A DNA stretch of 64,000 bases. Source: Hemibagrus wyckioides. Its lineage: Eukaryota; Chordata; Actinopteri; Siluriformes; Bagridae. The stretch covers positions 19,508,157-19,572,156 of the forward strand of contig NC_080718.1 of NCBI RefSeq assembly GCF_019097595.1, read 5' to 3'. The translations under genes were made by a program, and so were the position numbers. Below, one piece after another: positions 12,801 to 20,721 of this stretch (positions are counted from its first letter, which is position 1; every line of letters starts with the position of its first letter). Under the pieces are notes generated by a model. That model was not told where the DNA came from and ran no database searches. It was given only the letters and a program-made list of their open reading frames with translations.

Positions 12801-15800
12801 CATCTTGTAGCTCATGGCGGCATTTTTACCTTCACATTCAGACTATTTAACCTGATATGCATTTAAGTCTAAAGTCTATTATTAGACACTCACCTCCCAA
12901 GCAGGAACATTTTCTCTGAACTTCTCATTAACAATACAGCAGATGGACATCAGATAGCTATTACTGGACACCTCCGGGCTGTAGTTTACCCACAAGTAAT
13001 TCTCAAGGTACTGGCTAGAAAACAAACACATAATGAAAGGCATGAATAAAATATGAGCTCATTAAACAAAGGCAGGTACGCAGTTCGAAGTAACAAGGAA
13101 AAGGCAAATCTCAATCTACTTAACCTACCTAAATTCCAGCAACATGATTTTTCTGATTGCAAATCTGAAGGACAAAGAAGAGGCACGGTTTCAATTAAGT
13201 CCAAAAACAGAAACAACATAATTAATGCAAATTCATTGTTGCAGACTTACTTTGATTTGAGAATCTCATTTTGATAGACGTCTTCAACAACCTGAAGAAG
13301 AAAGCGTAATAATATATAAAGGTGATTATATAAAAAATAGTATAGAAATAGTTACACATGATCACGAGCATCATTATGAGTAATGCCTGCACTACTGAGC
13401 TATGAAAAGTTTAAGATGTGCACACGGGAACAACAGGCAGACATGGAGCATTTCAGCTTCATATACCATTTCTATCAGAAATCGATTCACATTAATCTGT
13501 AATGAGTGACAAGATGGTGCAAGATTCCTTTTACGTAAATCATACCTTAGAATCGAACGGTAGTTTATTCTTTGCGTGAGGAGCCCAATATTTATTTGAG
13601 AGCTAAAAAAGAGAAACAAGAAACAAACTATACATGTGAATACACAATCTACTGCAAAATGGAGGACACAGAAAATCAGTTCCATCATTACATCCAGATC
13701 AAACACTGACTTACAGAAGGCATGTAATAAACAGCACTCATGCTTTCTCATCAGAAAATAAAAAGCCTTTACGATCAGTTTCTTAAACAGAATTAGACGG
13801 TTTGTTCCATGACTGCTTCCACATTACCAATGTTTCATACAAGCTGAGAAGTGTACGATGTTAGTCAACTGCACAAATAGAACTATGCTAGGTTGTTGTT
13901 GCCTTTTGGCTACTCACTGTTTTTGGGCACCACAACGTTCATGATAAACCAATTTGATTGTGACACAGGTTTTACGCCAGATGCTGTTCCAGATGCAACC
14001 CATATCATTTTATCTGGGCTTGGAACCAACAGTGAGAGGGAATGTGTTGGTTCCCTGCATCAGGACCACCAGGGATAGAAACAGGACTTTAGGTAAGGTC
14101 CTTTTACACATTACACTATGTAACAAATTTTTACTCTTTTCTTGTTCTTGGGAAATAAGTGTTATTTCCCCATTCTTTGTAACCCAAATAAAGAGAAAAA
14201 ACCCGTCTTAGCCATTAAAGTTTGGGTTAGTTTTGGGCAGTTAAATTAGTAAAATAGACTGATTTTGAGGTTTTCGTTCTCTTAAAAGCCCAAACCCAAA
14301 CTTAAAGGGGCTTAATGGCTATTTTTTATCATTTCCCATCAAAAGTAATTGGAAAATGTCATTCACTACCCAGGAACAAAAACTGTGTTACATAGCGTTA
14401 TTAAAACGTTACTGCATTCATATCACTTTTGAGACTTTTTTTTTAATCCTATCCACTTGCAAGTTATTTTTGCTGTCCTTTAAAGCTAAATAAAATCATT
14501 GCACTGAGGTATATTGAATGATCAGTGTTGTGCAATAGAGTGTGTTCTGTGCAGCAGGTTGCACTTCATGTTCTGATGTCATTCAGCTCACAAGACACTA
14601 GATATTGCATCCCACATCTGAGGAGCGACACGGGGCTCTGTTGTTCCATGCTGCGTGGTCTCTCAGCTCCACAAATCATCAATCTCAACTGAGCCACCAG
14701 GTCGTTTACATGAGCGCATCTTAAGAATGGCTCCTTCCTTAAATAAGGCTGTATAGTACAAAGATTCGGTACATTTACTGCAGTGTGTTAATTTTAGCAA
14801 TTACGAGTGTAGGCTAGGAAAAGCTCTGAAGCTTGAAATGCATTTTGTAGCTGATGTGGGGCTGTTAAATGAAATGCGATTTGGTGTAATCAGTGATCGG
14901 TTTGTGCTTTAACTATGGAAAAAACTATTACTTTAAATACATTTTTAAATCACTGGTCAACTAGTATAAATGAAGGGTCATGCAGCCCCTACTCAGTTCA
15001 GCACTGATGCTGACATACTGGCATCGGACATGTGTGTGGTGTGGATGTAGTATAGTTATAGTATTATAGTGATATAGTTACAGTATTCACACACAATCTA
15101 CAGTCTCTAACTATAACCACAAAGTGGCTAATTAACTGGGCAATAATTTAGCATTTAGAGGTTGGGCTGTTGCTAATTCAGTTGAATAAATGAGGTAAAC
15201 ATACAGTACAATGCTCTGGATGAGCATCACACACACACTGCCATGCTGGTGTCACTGCTCTGCAAGAATCCAAATAATATTTGGTCAGGAAAAGATGGTC
15301 CTGTGTTTGTCCTTTTCCACTTATGAAAATCACCTCATTGTGTGACTGCTTCTAAACATAATCCAGTGGTCAGGGGCCTTCAATTTGGTGTAGTAGCTTA
15401 GTGGTTAATGTGTTGGACTACTGATTGGGAGGTTATGAGTATAAATCCCAGGTCTACCAGGCTTCTACTGCTGGGCCCCTAAGCAAGGCCCTTAACCCTG
15501 AATTGCTCAGTTGTATAAAATGAGATAAAATGTAAGTCGTTCTGGATAAGGGCATCTGCCAACTGTAAATCTCATTAACCATAATGTTGTTTGTCTGCAC
15601 TGTCTTGTCTTGTCTTCCTGTGCACTTCTGTTGTATGTCTAGTTCTTAAAGACTGCACCTTAAGTATAGTTTAATTTCTTTTATCTCTATCATAGCTCTA
15701 TGTTTGTCTGTGTCACTGTACTTTGTCTGTGTTATGTGTAGCACCTTTGGTCTAGGAGGAACGTTGTTTCACTTCACTGTGTACTGTATCTGCTATATAT

Positions 15801-17262
15801 GGTTGAAGTGATAATAAAGCTTCTTTGACTTTATCTCGTTCATTAGTTCTGTTAACCGTCTTGTTTTTGTCAAAGAACATAAGGATTGGAGTGTGGAAGA
15901 TTGGAGCTATGTTCTGTGGTTGGACGAGTCAAAGTTCAACATGCTTGCATGGGATGGTGTCAGGTATGGTTGTAGGAGCATTTCAATACCAAATGCATGC
16001 ATGGCACCATTAATGACAGCAGGGGGAAACATAATGGTTTGGAGATGCATGTCTGAGACAGGTGTTGGAAAGATCTACAAAGTTGCTGGCACTTCATACT
16101 TTCACATTTTGCAGAACATAATGTTGTCAAGTTTGGAGATCTTGGGAGATGATCTCAGACACACGGCAAGTGCAACAAAGGTGTTCCTTGCTGTCCAGCA
16201 GCTTGAATTCCTCAGGTGGCCTCCTCAGTCCCCTGACCTTGAATCCTACTGAAAAGCTTTGGGAAATTCTAAACCTGAATCGTGATAAGTCACACTCGTC
16301 ATCCAATGAAGCTCAGCTTTGGGAAGAATGAGTGGAAGATTGGCAAAAAATTACACACAACACACACACAAAACTCACTGAGTTTTTGACTGGCTGCACA
16401 GAGAACTTGACTGGCTGCACAGAGTCCTGACCTCAACACGACAGAACACCTTTGGGATGAATTAGAGCGGAGACTTTGAGCCTTTCCAAAACTGGGACGT
16501 CTGCCTTTATATGCACATGACTTCGCAGCTATAACAGCGTCAACTCCGCTGGGAAGGCTTTCCACAAAGTTTAGGAGTGTGTTTATGGGAAATTTTGACC
16601 ATTCCTCTAGAAGTGCATTTGCGCTGACGTTGGATGAGAAGGTCTGGCTCTCAGTCTTCACTCTAACTCATCCAAAAGGTGTTCTATGGTGTTGAGGTCA
16701 GGACTCTCTGCAGACCAGTCATGTTCCTCCACACCAAACTCGCTCATCCATGAACCTTGCTTTGTCCACTGGTGTGCAGTCATGTTGGAACAGGAAGGGG
16801 TCGTCCCCAAACTGTTCCCACAAAGTTAGGAGCGTGAAATTGTCCAAAATGTCTTGGTATGTTGAAGCATTAGGAGTTCCTTTCACTGGAACTAAGGGGT
16901 CAAACCCAACCCCTGAATCTAATGATTTGGAGGGGTGTCCCAAAGCTTTTGGCAATATAGTGTATATAACAGATGAGCAACAGTCAACAATTATTTAACT
17001 GCTACCCACTACTAACATCACCCACATGTTGGTGCACTTAATAAAAGTCCTGAATATCAGCTGTGTGACAAATCACGTCAATAAATAATAAAGAAATAAG
17101 CCGAGCTTTTTGGGTCACGTGGTCCAATTGATCCAATCAGATTAGAGAATTCTGGCGCACTATCAGTGATGGAGAGTAAATCCTCACCTGTGTAACATAT
17201 TCAGCGTTAATCTGATCCACTGATGGCGCCGCCGTCTTCTTCACCCGCGCGTCCTTCTCCAT
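666..17262 (-). CDS. aqr: aqr: Aquarius intron-binding helicase, coding exons 1-18 (3' part outside window)
   Basis: AQR (IBP160) is an SF1 RNA helicase of the spliceosome. It contacts the intron upstream of the branch site as part of the intron-binding complex, in the nucleus. Eighteen exons, all with GT donors and AG acceptors and matching phases, give 610 residues plus one base. They align collinearly with human AQR from residue 1, for example [86 protein letters not shown] and [19 protein letters not shown]. This covers the N-terminal armadillo-like domain and the start of the stalk/beta-barrel region; the RecA-type helicase motifs lie beyond the left edge. No frame break is seen. Exon spans (minus): 17188-17262, 13546-13602, 13251-13291, 13129-13164, 12894-13014, 11745-11885, 11436-11504, 11041-11141, 10822-10898, 9852-9916, 7879-7995, 7584-7697, 6463-6566, 4741-4843, 2325-2445, 2098-2239, 1838-2016, 666-833. 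Confidence 0.97.
834..1837. other. aqr intron 17, no recognised feature
   Basis: AT-rich intron sequence. I see no coding segment, terminal inverted repeat or SINE in it. Confidence 0.6.
1838..2016 (-). CDS. aqr: aqr exon 17 (residues 495-555)
   Basis: Acceptor gttgtag|GCAGTC, donor TGGGAAG|GTTTGTC. Encodes [17 protein letters not shown], then [20 protein letters not shown], one of the most conserved AQR blocks. Split Trp codon at the start and split Gly codon at the end. Confidence 0.96.
2098..2239 (-). CDS. aqr: aqr exon 16 (residues 448-495)
   Basis: Acceptor gtacag|GTTGC, donor CCATG|GTAATT. Encodes [20 protein letters not shown], then [20 protein letters not shown], matching human AQR with few changes. 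Confidence 0.96.
2325..2445 (-). CDS. aqr: aqr exon 15 (residues 408-448)
   Basis: Acceptor acacag|GTGTCGC, donor GGCGAAG|GTTTAC. Encodes [20 protein letters not shown], then [20 protein letters not shown]. Confidence 0.96.
2446..4740. other. aqr intron 14, no recognised feature
   Basis: 2.3 kb of ordinary AT-rich intron with short A runs. I found no transposon end, SINE or conserved coding block. Confidence 0.55.
4741..4843 (-). CDS. aqr: aqr exon 14 (residues 373-407)
   Basis: Acceptor cctgcag|TCCCAAT, donor CTCCTG|GTAGGT. Encodes [20 protein letters not shown], then [10 protein letters not shown]; human has [17 protein letters not shown] at this place. Confidence 0.95.
4844..6462. other. 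aqr intron 13, no recognised feature
   Basis: 1.6 kb with no recognised repeat apart from short CA runs near 5226-5238. Confidence 0.55.
6463..6566 (-). CDS. aqr: aqr exon 13 (residues 339-373)
   Basis: Acceptor tcacag|AGAGCTG, donor CCTCAG|GTAAGA. Encodes [20 protein letters not shown], then [14 protein letters not shown]. Confidence 0.95.
6880..7441 (-). mobile_element. Internally deleted Tc1-like transposon (family B)
   Basis: Bounded by inverted ends: left ccagccatagcattatgacc, right gtcataatgttatggctgat, closing in a TA at 7440-7441. On the minus strand it keeps pieces of a Tc1 transposase: the middle ([20 protein letters not shown], then [13 protein letters not shown]) and the C-terminal end ([20 protein letters not shown]). 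At least two internal deletions have removed the start and most of the DDE domain. It lies in aqr intron 12. Confidence 0.88.
7584..7697 (-). CDS. aqr: aqr exon 12 (residues 301-338)
   Basis: Acceptor catgtag|CTGCTGG, donor TTGCAG|GTAAAT. Encodes [20 protein letters not shown], then [18 protein letters not shown], near identical to human. Confidence 0.97.
7879..7995 (-). CDS. aqr: aqr exon 11 (residues 262-300)
   Basis: Acceptor ttggcag|GCTCTTC, donor TGCCAG|GTGGAA. Encodes [20 protein letters not shown], then the less conserved [19 protein letters not shown]. Confidence 0.96.
8641..9120. mobile_element. TIR element, pogo/Tigger-like MITE (family E), copy 1
   Basis: Perfect outer inverted repeats (cagtggaacctcggcat / atgctgaggttccactg with few differences) flanked by TA at 8639-8640 and 9121-9122. 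It has no transposase. A second copy in the opposite orientation is at 28777-29358. The TA target and CAGTGGAACCTCGG tip suggest a pogo/Tigger-type origin; that class is inference. Confidence 0.85.
9162..9300 (-). mobile_element. tRNA-derived SINE fragment (type S1), minus orientation
   Basis: Reads as the reverse complement of the S1 element at 15388: the tail motif (plus strand agacacccttatctagactga, i.e. 'ggataagggtgtct' on the minus strand) comes first, then a degraded tRNA-like head near 9280-9300. Confidence 0.65.
9852..9916 (-). CDS. aqr: aqr exon 10 (residues 240-261)
   Basis: Acceptor gttatag|GTCTAAT, donor TTGGAG|GTATGA. Encodes [18 protein letters not shown], identical in most positions to human. 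Confidence 0.97.
10348..10580 (+). repeat. Interspersed repeat R3, copy 1
   Basis: Starts in a (GTT)n run, then tttggctgctctctgttcgg, a GCCACAGCGGATC block, GGTTTTACGCCGCATGCCCT and a tRNA-box-B-like gggaatcaaaccggggcc. A diverged copy in the same orientation is at 13890-14100. Probably a fish SINE-type or non-autonomous element; class not certain. Confidence 0.65.
10822..10898 (-). CDS. aqr: aqr exon 9 (residues 214-240)
   Basis: Acceptor ttggcag|AGCCAAA, donor TCATCAG|GTTAGT. Encodes [20 protein letters not shown], then SIPSS; human has RRFLSQLIQKFISVLKSVP. Confidence 0.94.
11041..11141 (-). CDS. aqr: aqr exon 8 (residues 181-214)
   Basis: Acceptor tttacag|TCACGAC, donor GAACA|GTACGA. Encodes [17 protein letters not shown], matching human [17 protein letters not shown]. 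The donor lacks the usual +5 G and ends in CA, so it looks weaker than its neighbours. Confidence 0.94.
11436..11504 (-). CDS. aqr: aqr exon 7 (residues 158-180)
   Basis: Acceptor tctcag|GAGGTAG, donor CTGCCG|GTGAGC. Encodes [19 protein letters not shown]. Confidence 0.95.
11745..11885 (-). CDS. aqr: aqr exon 6 (residues 111-157)
   Basis: Acceptor ttgtcag|GTTTTTA, donor AGTCTG|GTTTGT. Encodes [20 protein letters not shown], then [17 protein letters not shown]. Confidence 0.96.
11886..12893. other. aqr intron 5, no recognised feature
   Basis: 1 kb of AT-rich intron; I see no repeat ends or coding blocks. Confidence 0.55.
12894..13014 (-). CDS. aqr: aqr exon 5 (residues 70-110)
   Basis: Acceptor ttctag|CCAGTAC, donor TGGGAG|GTGAGT. 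Encodes [20 protein letters not shown], then [20 protein letters not shown]. Confidence 0.97.
13129..13164 (-). CDS. aqr: aqr exon 4, a 36-bp microexon (residues 58-70)
   Basis: Acceptor ccttcag|ATTTGC, donor GAATTTAG|GTAGGT. Encodes [11 protein letters not shown] with split codons at both ends (AA|A Lys, AG|C Ser). It is required to keep exons 3 and 5 in frame and matches human [12 protein letters not shown]. Confidence 0.95.
   Translation of the reverse strand: MCNQKNHVAGI
13251..13291 (-). CDS. aqr: aqr exon 3, 41 bp (residues 45-58)
   Basis: Acceptor ttcttcag|GTTGTTG, donor TCAAA|GTAAGT. Encodes [13 protein letters not shown]; human has VIEDIYEKEIVKS. Confidence 0.95.
13546..13602 (-). 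CDS. aqr: aqr exon 2 (residues 26-44)
   Basis: Acceptor ttttttag|CTCTCAA, donor TCTAAG|GTATGA. Encodes [19 protein letters not shown]; human has LACKYWAPHIKKKSPFDIK. Confidence 0.95.
13890..14100 (+). repeat. Interspersed repeat R3, copy 2 (degraded)
   Basis: Same order as copy 1 at 10348: gttgttgttgccttttggct, a CACAGGTTTTACGCC block, a TCTGGGCTTGGAACC block, then a CACCAGGGATAGAAAC end. Inside the first coding intron of aqr. Confidence 0.6.
14114..14397. mobile_element. Short TIR element (MITE, family I) with an inner palindrome
   Basis: Left end cactatgtaacaaatttttac and right end aactgtgttacatagcg are inverted copies, with TA before the left end. Inside, agccattaaagtttgggtt (from 14211) pairs with aacccaaacttaaaggggct up to 14322. 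It has no coding capacity. Confidence 0.7.
14398..15382. other. aqr intron 1 segment, no recognised feature
   Basis: About 1 kb of AT-rich sequence with no repeat ends or coding blocks that I can recognise. Confidence 0.5.
15388..15575 (+). mobile_element. tRNA-derived SINE (type S1)
   Basis: The head carries an A-box-like tagcttagtggttaatgtg and a B-box-like ggttatgagtataaatccc, as in RNA polymerase III SINEs. The body includes cccctaagcaaggcccttaa and the tail tctggataagggcatctgcc, a common fish SINE ending. A reverse-oriented copy is at 9162. Confidence 0.75.
15595..15835 (+). mobile_element. 3' end of a non-LTR-type retroposon (family F), copy 1
   Basis: Shares with 36890-37135 and 59393-59955 the series 'ctgcactgtcttgt', 'gtagcacctttggtctagga', 'tcactgtgtactgtatctgc' and the terminal 'gtgataataaagcttc'. 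The fixed 3' end and truncated 5' end are what a LINE leaves behind. The LINE clade is not determined. Confidence 0.6.
15845..16345 (+). pseudogene. Tc1-like transposase DDE-domain relic (family G)
   Basis: The plus-strand frame gives [20 protein letters not shown], then [31 protein letters not shown] and WPPQSPDL, the standard order of the Tc1 DDE domain. The WxDES aspartate is present; the region of the second aspartate is degraded (GDDLRHTA). After PQSPDL the frame shifts ([12 protein letters not shown] is read in frame +1). No inverted repeats remain. Inside aqr intron 1. Confidence 0.85.
16376..16970. mobile_element. Palindromic Tc1 derivative (family H), copy 1
   Basis: The transposase segment SPDLNxxEHLxDELE occurs twice in opposite orientation: plus strand 16425-16485 and minus strand about 16636-16705. 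On the minus strand the C-terminal transposase segment [20 protein letters not shown] continues across the centre, and further right an [15 protein letters not shown] block marks the second DDE aspartate. The right end carries the family A tip tttggcaatatagtgta (16950-16966). A copy with the opposite polarity is at 18131. Confidence 0.75.
17188..17262 (-). CDS. aqr: aqr exon 1 with start codon (residues 1-25)
   Basis: ATG at 17262-17260 (context gaagtgATGG) opens [20 protein letters not shown], then EYVTQ, followed by donor CACAG|GTGAGG. The length of 25 codons equals the human first coding exon (human ends QINAEFVTQ), which supports this ATG. Confidence 0.95.
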
Positions 17263-17700
17263 CACTTCACCACTAATCCAACAACCTGAGGACATTTATT
17301 CAGTTCATTTACCAGCCACAACACTATCCACTTACAAAAAAGTGCACATATAAGCTCAATGCAGGACTTCAATAAGTAGTACACCGGCTCACTCCAGCTA
17401 TCATTAGCTAGCAATGTTTGAATGGAATAAAGCAGACGCTAGCTTGGTTTCTCAAAGCTAATAGCTGTAATACCTATTAATAAATTACATTCAAATTTAA
17501 ACTTCTGCCTTTTAATGTAACCTTTAGTTTATTAAAACTTTTAGTTGCCAAATACCTGTTTTACCAAGACGTCATTAATACGTTGTTAGCTCGTGGGCTA
17601 ACATGTGTGAGCAAACAACTGCAGTAAAGCTTTCGGCGGTACGGTAGTCGTATGTCGTCAAAATAAAAGTCACATAATACGGCAACATAGAGAATAATAA
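17263..17700 (-). promoter_or_regulatory. aqr: Probable aqr promoter region and noncoding first exon
   Basis: Just upstream of the ATG is a possible acceptor (gtcctcag|GTTGTTG, exon side from 17285). A matching donor AAAACAG|GTATTT ends a possible noncoding exon at 17556. A CRE-like TGACGTC lies on the minus strand at 17568-17574, and the stretch 17575-17660 is richer in CpG than its surroundings. No TATA box is evident. The splice sites are inferred from sequence only. Confidence 0.35.
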
Positions 17701-17716
17701 TAATAATAATAATAAT
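17695..17716. repeat. (AAT)n microsatellite
   Basis: About seven uninterrupted TAA units upstream of aqr. Confidence 0.9.
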
Positions 17717-17952
17717 AGAATGTTTTTGTAAGGTAAAATTGTACATTTATGGTAAAATGTATATACCCAGAAAAAATGAAAAAACAAAAAAACTTTTCAC
17801 TGAGAACTTGCACTTCCTCTTCTTGTTTAGCTTTGTAGTGTTCTTAGACCATTACAGCACACTAGCGACATCTGCTGGTCAAATAATGGCAACACGAAAT
17901 AATACGGGCTACGCGTTTACTGTGTATGTAAACCAGTTGGCCCTTGTCTCTG

Positions 17953-18130
<178 letters not shown>

Positions 18131-18504
18131 ATTAGTCCTGACCTCAACCCGATAGAACATCTTTGGGATGAATTAGAGCAGAGACTGTGAGCCAGACCTT
18201 CTAATCCAACATCAGTGCCTGACTTCACAAATGTACTTCTAGAGGAATGGTCAAAAATTCCCATAAACACACTCCTAAACCTTGTGGAAAGCCTTCCCAG
18301 AAGAGCTGAATCAGTTAGCTGCAAAGGGCGGGCCAACTCCATATTAAAATCGTGTGCATGTAAAGGCAGACTTCCCAGTTTTGCCCTGGCTCTCAGTCTC
18401 CGCTCTAATTCATCACAAAGGTGTTCTATCGGGTTCAGGTCAGGACTCAACTCAAATCAATGATTTAGAGGGGTGTCCCAAAACATTTGGCAATATAATG
18501 TCTA
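18131..18504. mobile_element. Palindromic Tc1 derivative (family H), copy 2
   Basis: Plus strand 18137-18205 encodes [15 protein letters not shown], and its reverse complement returns at 18385-18450. Between them, on the plus strand, lies the transposase C-terminus (VLLEEWSKIPINTLLNLVES). The right end keeps a degraded tip (catttggcaatataatgt). The left end abuts the microsatellite. Confidence 0.75.
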
Positions 18505-19330
18505 TTGTAATTTCACTTTGAATATCTGTATATTCTTATCTTTGAATAACTTATCTCTGAATTCTGAATTCTTATCTCTGAATATCTTTGAATAACAGTA
18601 CCTGCATTTCATAAACTCTGCTGCAGCTGATGTTCGTTTCCTTAGCCTCTCTGTTGCCCCCCTCAAAGTTAGAGACCATTTACATTTTGGTGGACGAGCT
18701 TCTTTGTGGAATTGCATTTTGAAAGAATGGATTTAAATGTATACTGATTGACAGCTGAACCATTGAAACCCTGATATTTTTTTCAGAAGATTGTCCCAGA
18801 CTTGATTTAACACTCTTCCCGATGCTATGTGTTTAGGTATATTTCTTTAACAAAACTCCAGGGCCTTCCAGGAACCAATTTATATTGAGTTGAGTTCAGT
18901 GACACTTTCATTGCACACAGATAGACTCCATTTAATAGCAGCTCATCCACAGGGACACAGCCACAGCATTTCTATCAGACCCTCAGCAAATATTAACCTT
19001 CATAAAGTAGTGACTCATTTTAAATTGTTCTGAAATGCCAATTACGTCACCGAAGGAAAAAAGTTAGTTGAAGCTGATTTGCTCACATTTTTAGGTCTTA
19101 TGCAATCACTCACCTTTTATAGAGTTATTATTCCACCATTGGTCAAAAATGGGAATGTAAACAAGCTCTAATAGACATCCATTTGGGAGGAAATTTTTCC
19201 TGCACTCTGCTCCTTTTTTAGTGGAGGAGAGGGGGATGCAACAGTTAAGGGCTTGGTTGCCAGATTGGGGTAGTTTAAAAATACTCCCCCGCTTCCAATG
19301 TCTTGTTTTGTAGCATATAGAACAATTAGA
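18505..19330. other. Intergenic, no recognised gene
   Basis: AT-rich sequence with no recognised repeat ends. It contains an exact TGATTGACAG (PBX-MEIS type) at 18745-18754. Confidence 0.5.
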
Positions 19331-19655
19331 ATTAAAAATGATACATTTCTTTACAACGGCAGAGTGTAAGCATAGATGTACAGAACCATTGTATGATATA
19401 TTGCAAAGATTGGAAGGGGAAAGTTTGTGACTGTGGAGTGACATTATGGAGTGGATAGCTGTTTGTATTTCAGAAATACTTTTTATTGAGCAAAGTATGA
19501 AGAAAACATCTCCATATCTTGATTTCTTTCTAATTTTGCTGAAGGTATTGTCAATGCTGGATGACTGTATCTGACCAATTCTCTACTGTGTATTATGGGC
19601 TTACTCTAAATAAAAAAGAAGGAAAAAAAAAAGCTCTATATAGCAGCCTACAGCG
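19331..19655 (+). repeat. Interspersed repeat R2, copy 1
   Basis: Shares an approximately 150-bp block with 25600-25755 (tacatttctt..., gcagagtgtaa, tatattgcaaagattggaag, catcagaaata/tttcagaaata) and a more distant one (ttactctaaa ... agcctacagc / agcctatagc). Class unknown. Confidence 0.55.
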
Positions 19656-19853
19656 AGTCAAGAGTGATAACCTTAAAGCCTAAATTTGTTTGAGGATTAG
19701 TGTCTGTATTAATGGCCACCAAAACCTTTATGGTCACAAGCTTTAGCCGACTTCATCCAACTAATTGTTGTGACTTCTGATGGCAACTGGTGGCACCAAA
19801 AGTTATTTTAAACTAACTAATGGAAACATGACAGACACAAGCCCCAAATCTTT

Positions 19854-20515
19854 GAAGAAGAAGACGACGAAGAAGGCTTTATTTGTCACATATACACCGA
19901 TCGGGTATTACATTATGACCATCTGCCTAATAACAGTGTTGTTGGATCGGACCACACGGCCTTCTATTTGCTCCCCACGTACATCAGTGAGCCTTGGCCG
20001 CCCATGACCCTGTCCTTGGACCACTTTTAATAGATACTGACCACTGCAGACCGGGAACACCCCACAAGAGCTGCAGATTTGGAGATGCTCTGATCCAGTC
20101 GTCTAGCCATCACAATTTGGCCCTTTGTCAAACTCGCTCAAATCCTTACTCTTGTCCATTTTCCCTTTTTCTAACACATCAACTTTGAGGACAAAAGGTT
20201 CCCTTGCTGCCTAATATATCCCACCCACTAACAGGTGCCATGATGAGGAGATAATCAGTGTTACTCACTTCACCTGTCAGTGCTCATAATGTTATGCCTG
20301 ACCGGTGTACATTAAAGCACAGAGACAGTCTCTTCTTCGCATATCCCAGCTTGTTAGGAAGTTGGGGTCAGGGTCATGATACAGTAAACCCTGGAGCAGA
20401 GAGAGTTAAGGACCTTGTTCAAGGGCCCAAAAGCAGCAGTTTGGCAGTGCTGGGGCTTGAGCCTCAACCTACTGATCAGTAACCTTAAACTCCTGAGCCA
20501 CCACTTCCCCCTTTT
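19854..20515 (-). mobile_element. tRNA-derived SINE (type S2), split by a Tc1 insertion
   Basis: The 3' tail is at 19854-19894 and the rest at 20308-20515, with the Tc1 element 19895-20307 between. Read on the minus strand it starts with a tRNA-like head (tggtggctcaggagtttaag, B box near 20450), a body with 'cccttgaacaaggtccttaa', and ends 'tatgtgacaaataaagcctt' followed by a (TTC)-rich tail. Unbroken copies are at 54795 and 59566. Confidence 0.8.
19895..20307 (-). mobile_element. Family B Tc1-like copy nested in the SINE, internally deleted
   Basis: Ends are CACCGATCGGGTATTACATT and its inverted partner (aatgttatgcctgaccggtg), each flanked by TA (19893-19894 and 20308-20309). It keeps the leader and N-terminal transposase region on the minus strand; the remainder is deleted. 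Rejoining across one TA restores the SINE sequence cacata-ta-catta, which shows the order of events. Confidence 0.85.
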
Positions 20516-20721
20516 CAGCTGCTAAAAGGAAGACAAATCTGACAGACACCTACTTCAAATGTCATGCACATGCTCATAAGGAGGATCTCTTAAAATGAAT
20601 ACGGAGGCCTCACACGTGGCTCCGTAGTGGGTGGCTCCGCAGATCACCTCCATGTACACTTTCAGGATAGATGGAGACTGTCAATAATTCACAGAACTCA
20701 CATCTGAGAACATAAACTCAA

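Noticed and set aside
13392..13751. 119-codon frame over aqr exon 2.
   Set aside because: Wrong frame; the exon itself reads KYWAPH in the frame that joins exons 1 and 3.
15388..15480. tRNA-like sequence with A and B boxes.
   Set aside because: It continues into a SINE body and tail, and the cloverleaf is degraded; not a functional tRNA gene.
16299..16661. 120-codon minus-strand frame with [16 protein letters not shown].
   Set aside because: Not a host gene: it is the C-terminal piece of a Tc1 transposase within the palindromic element.
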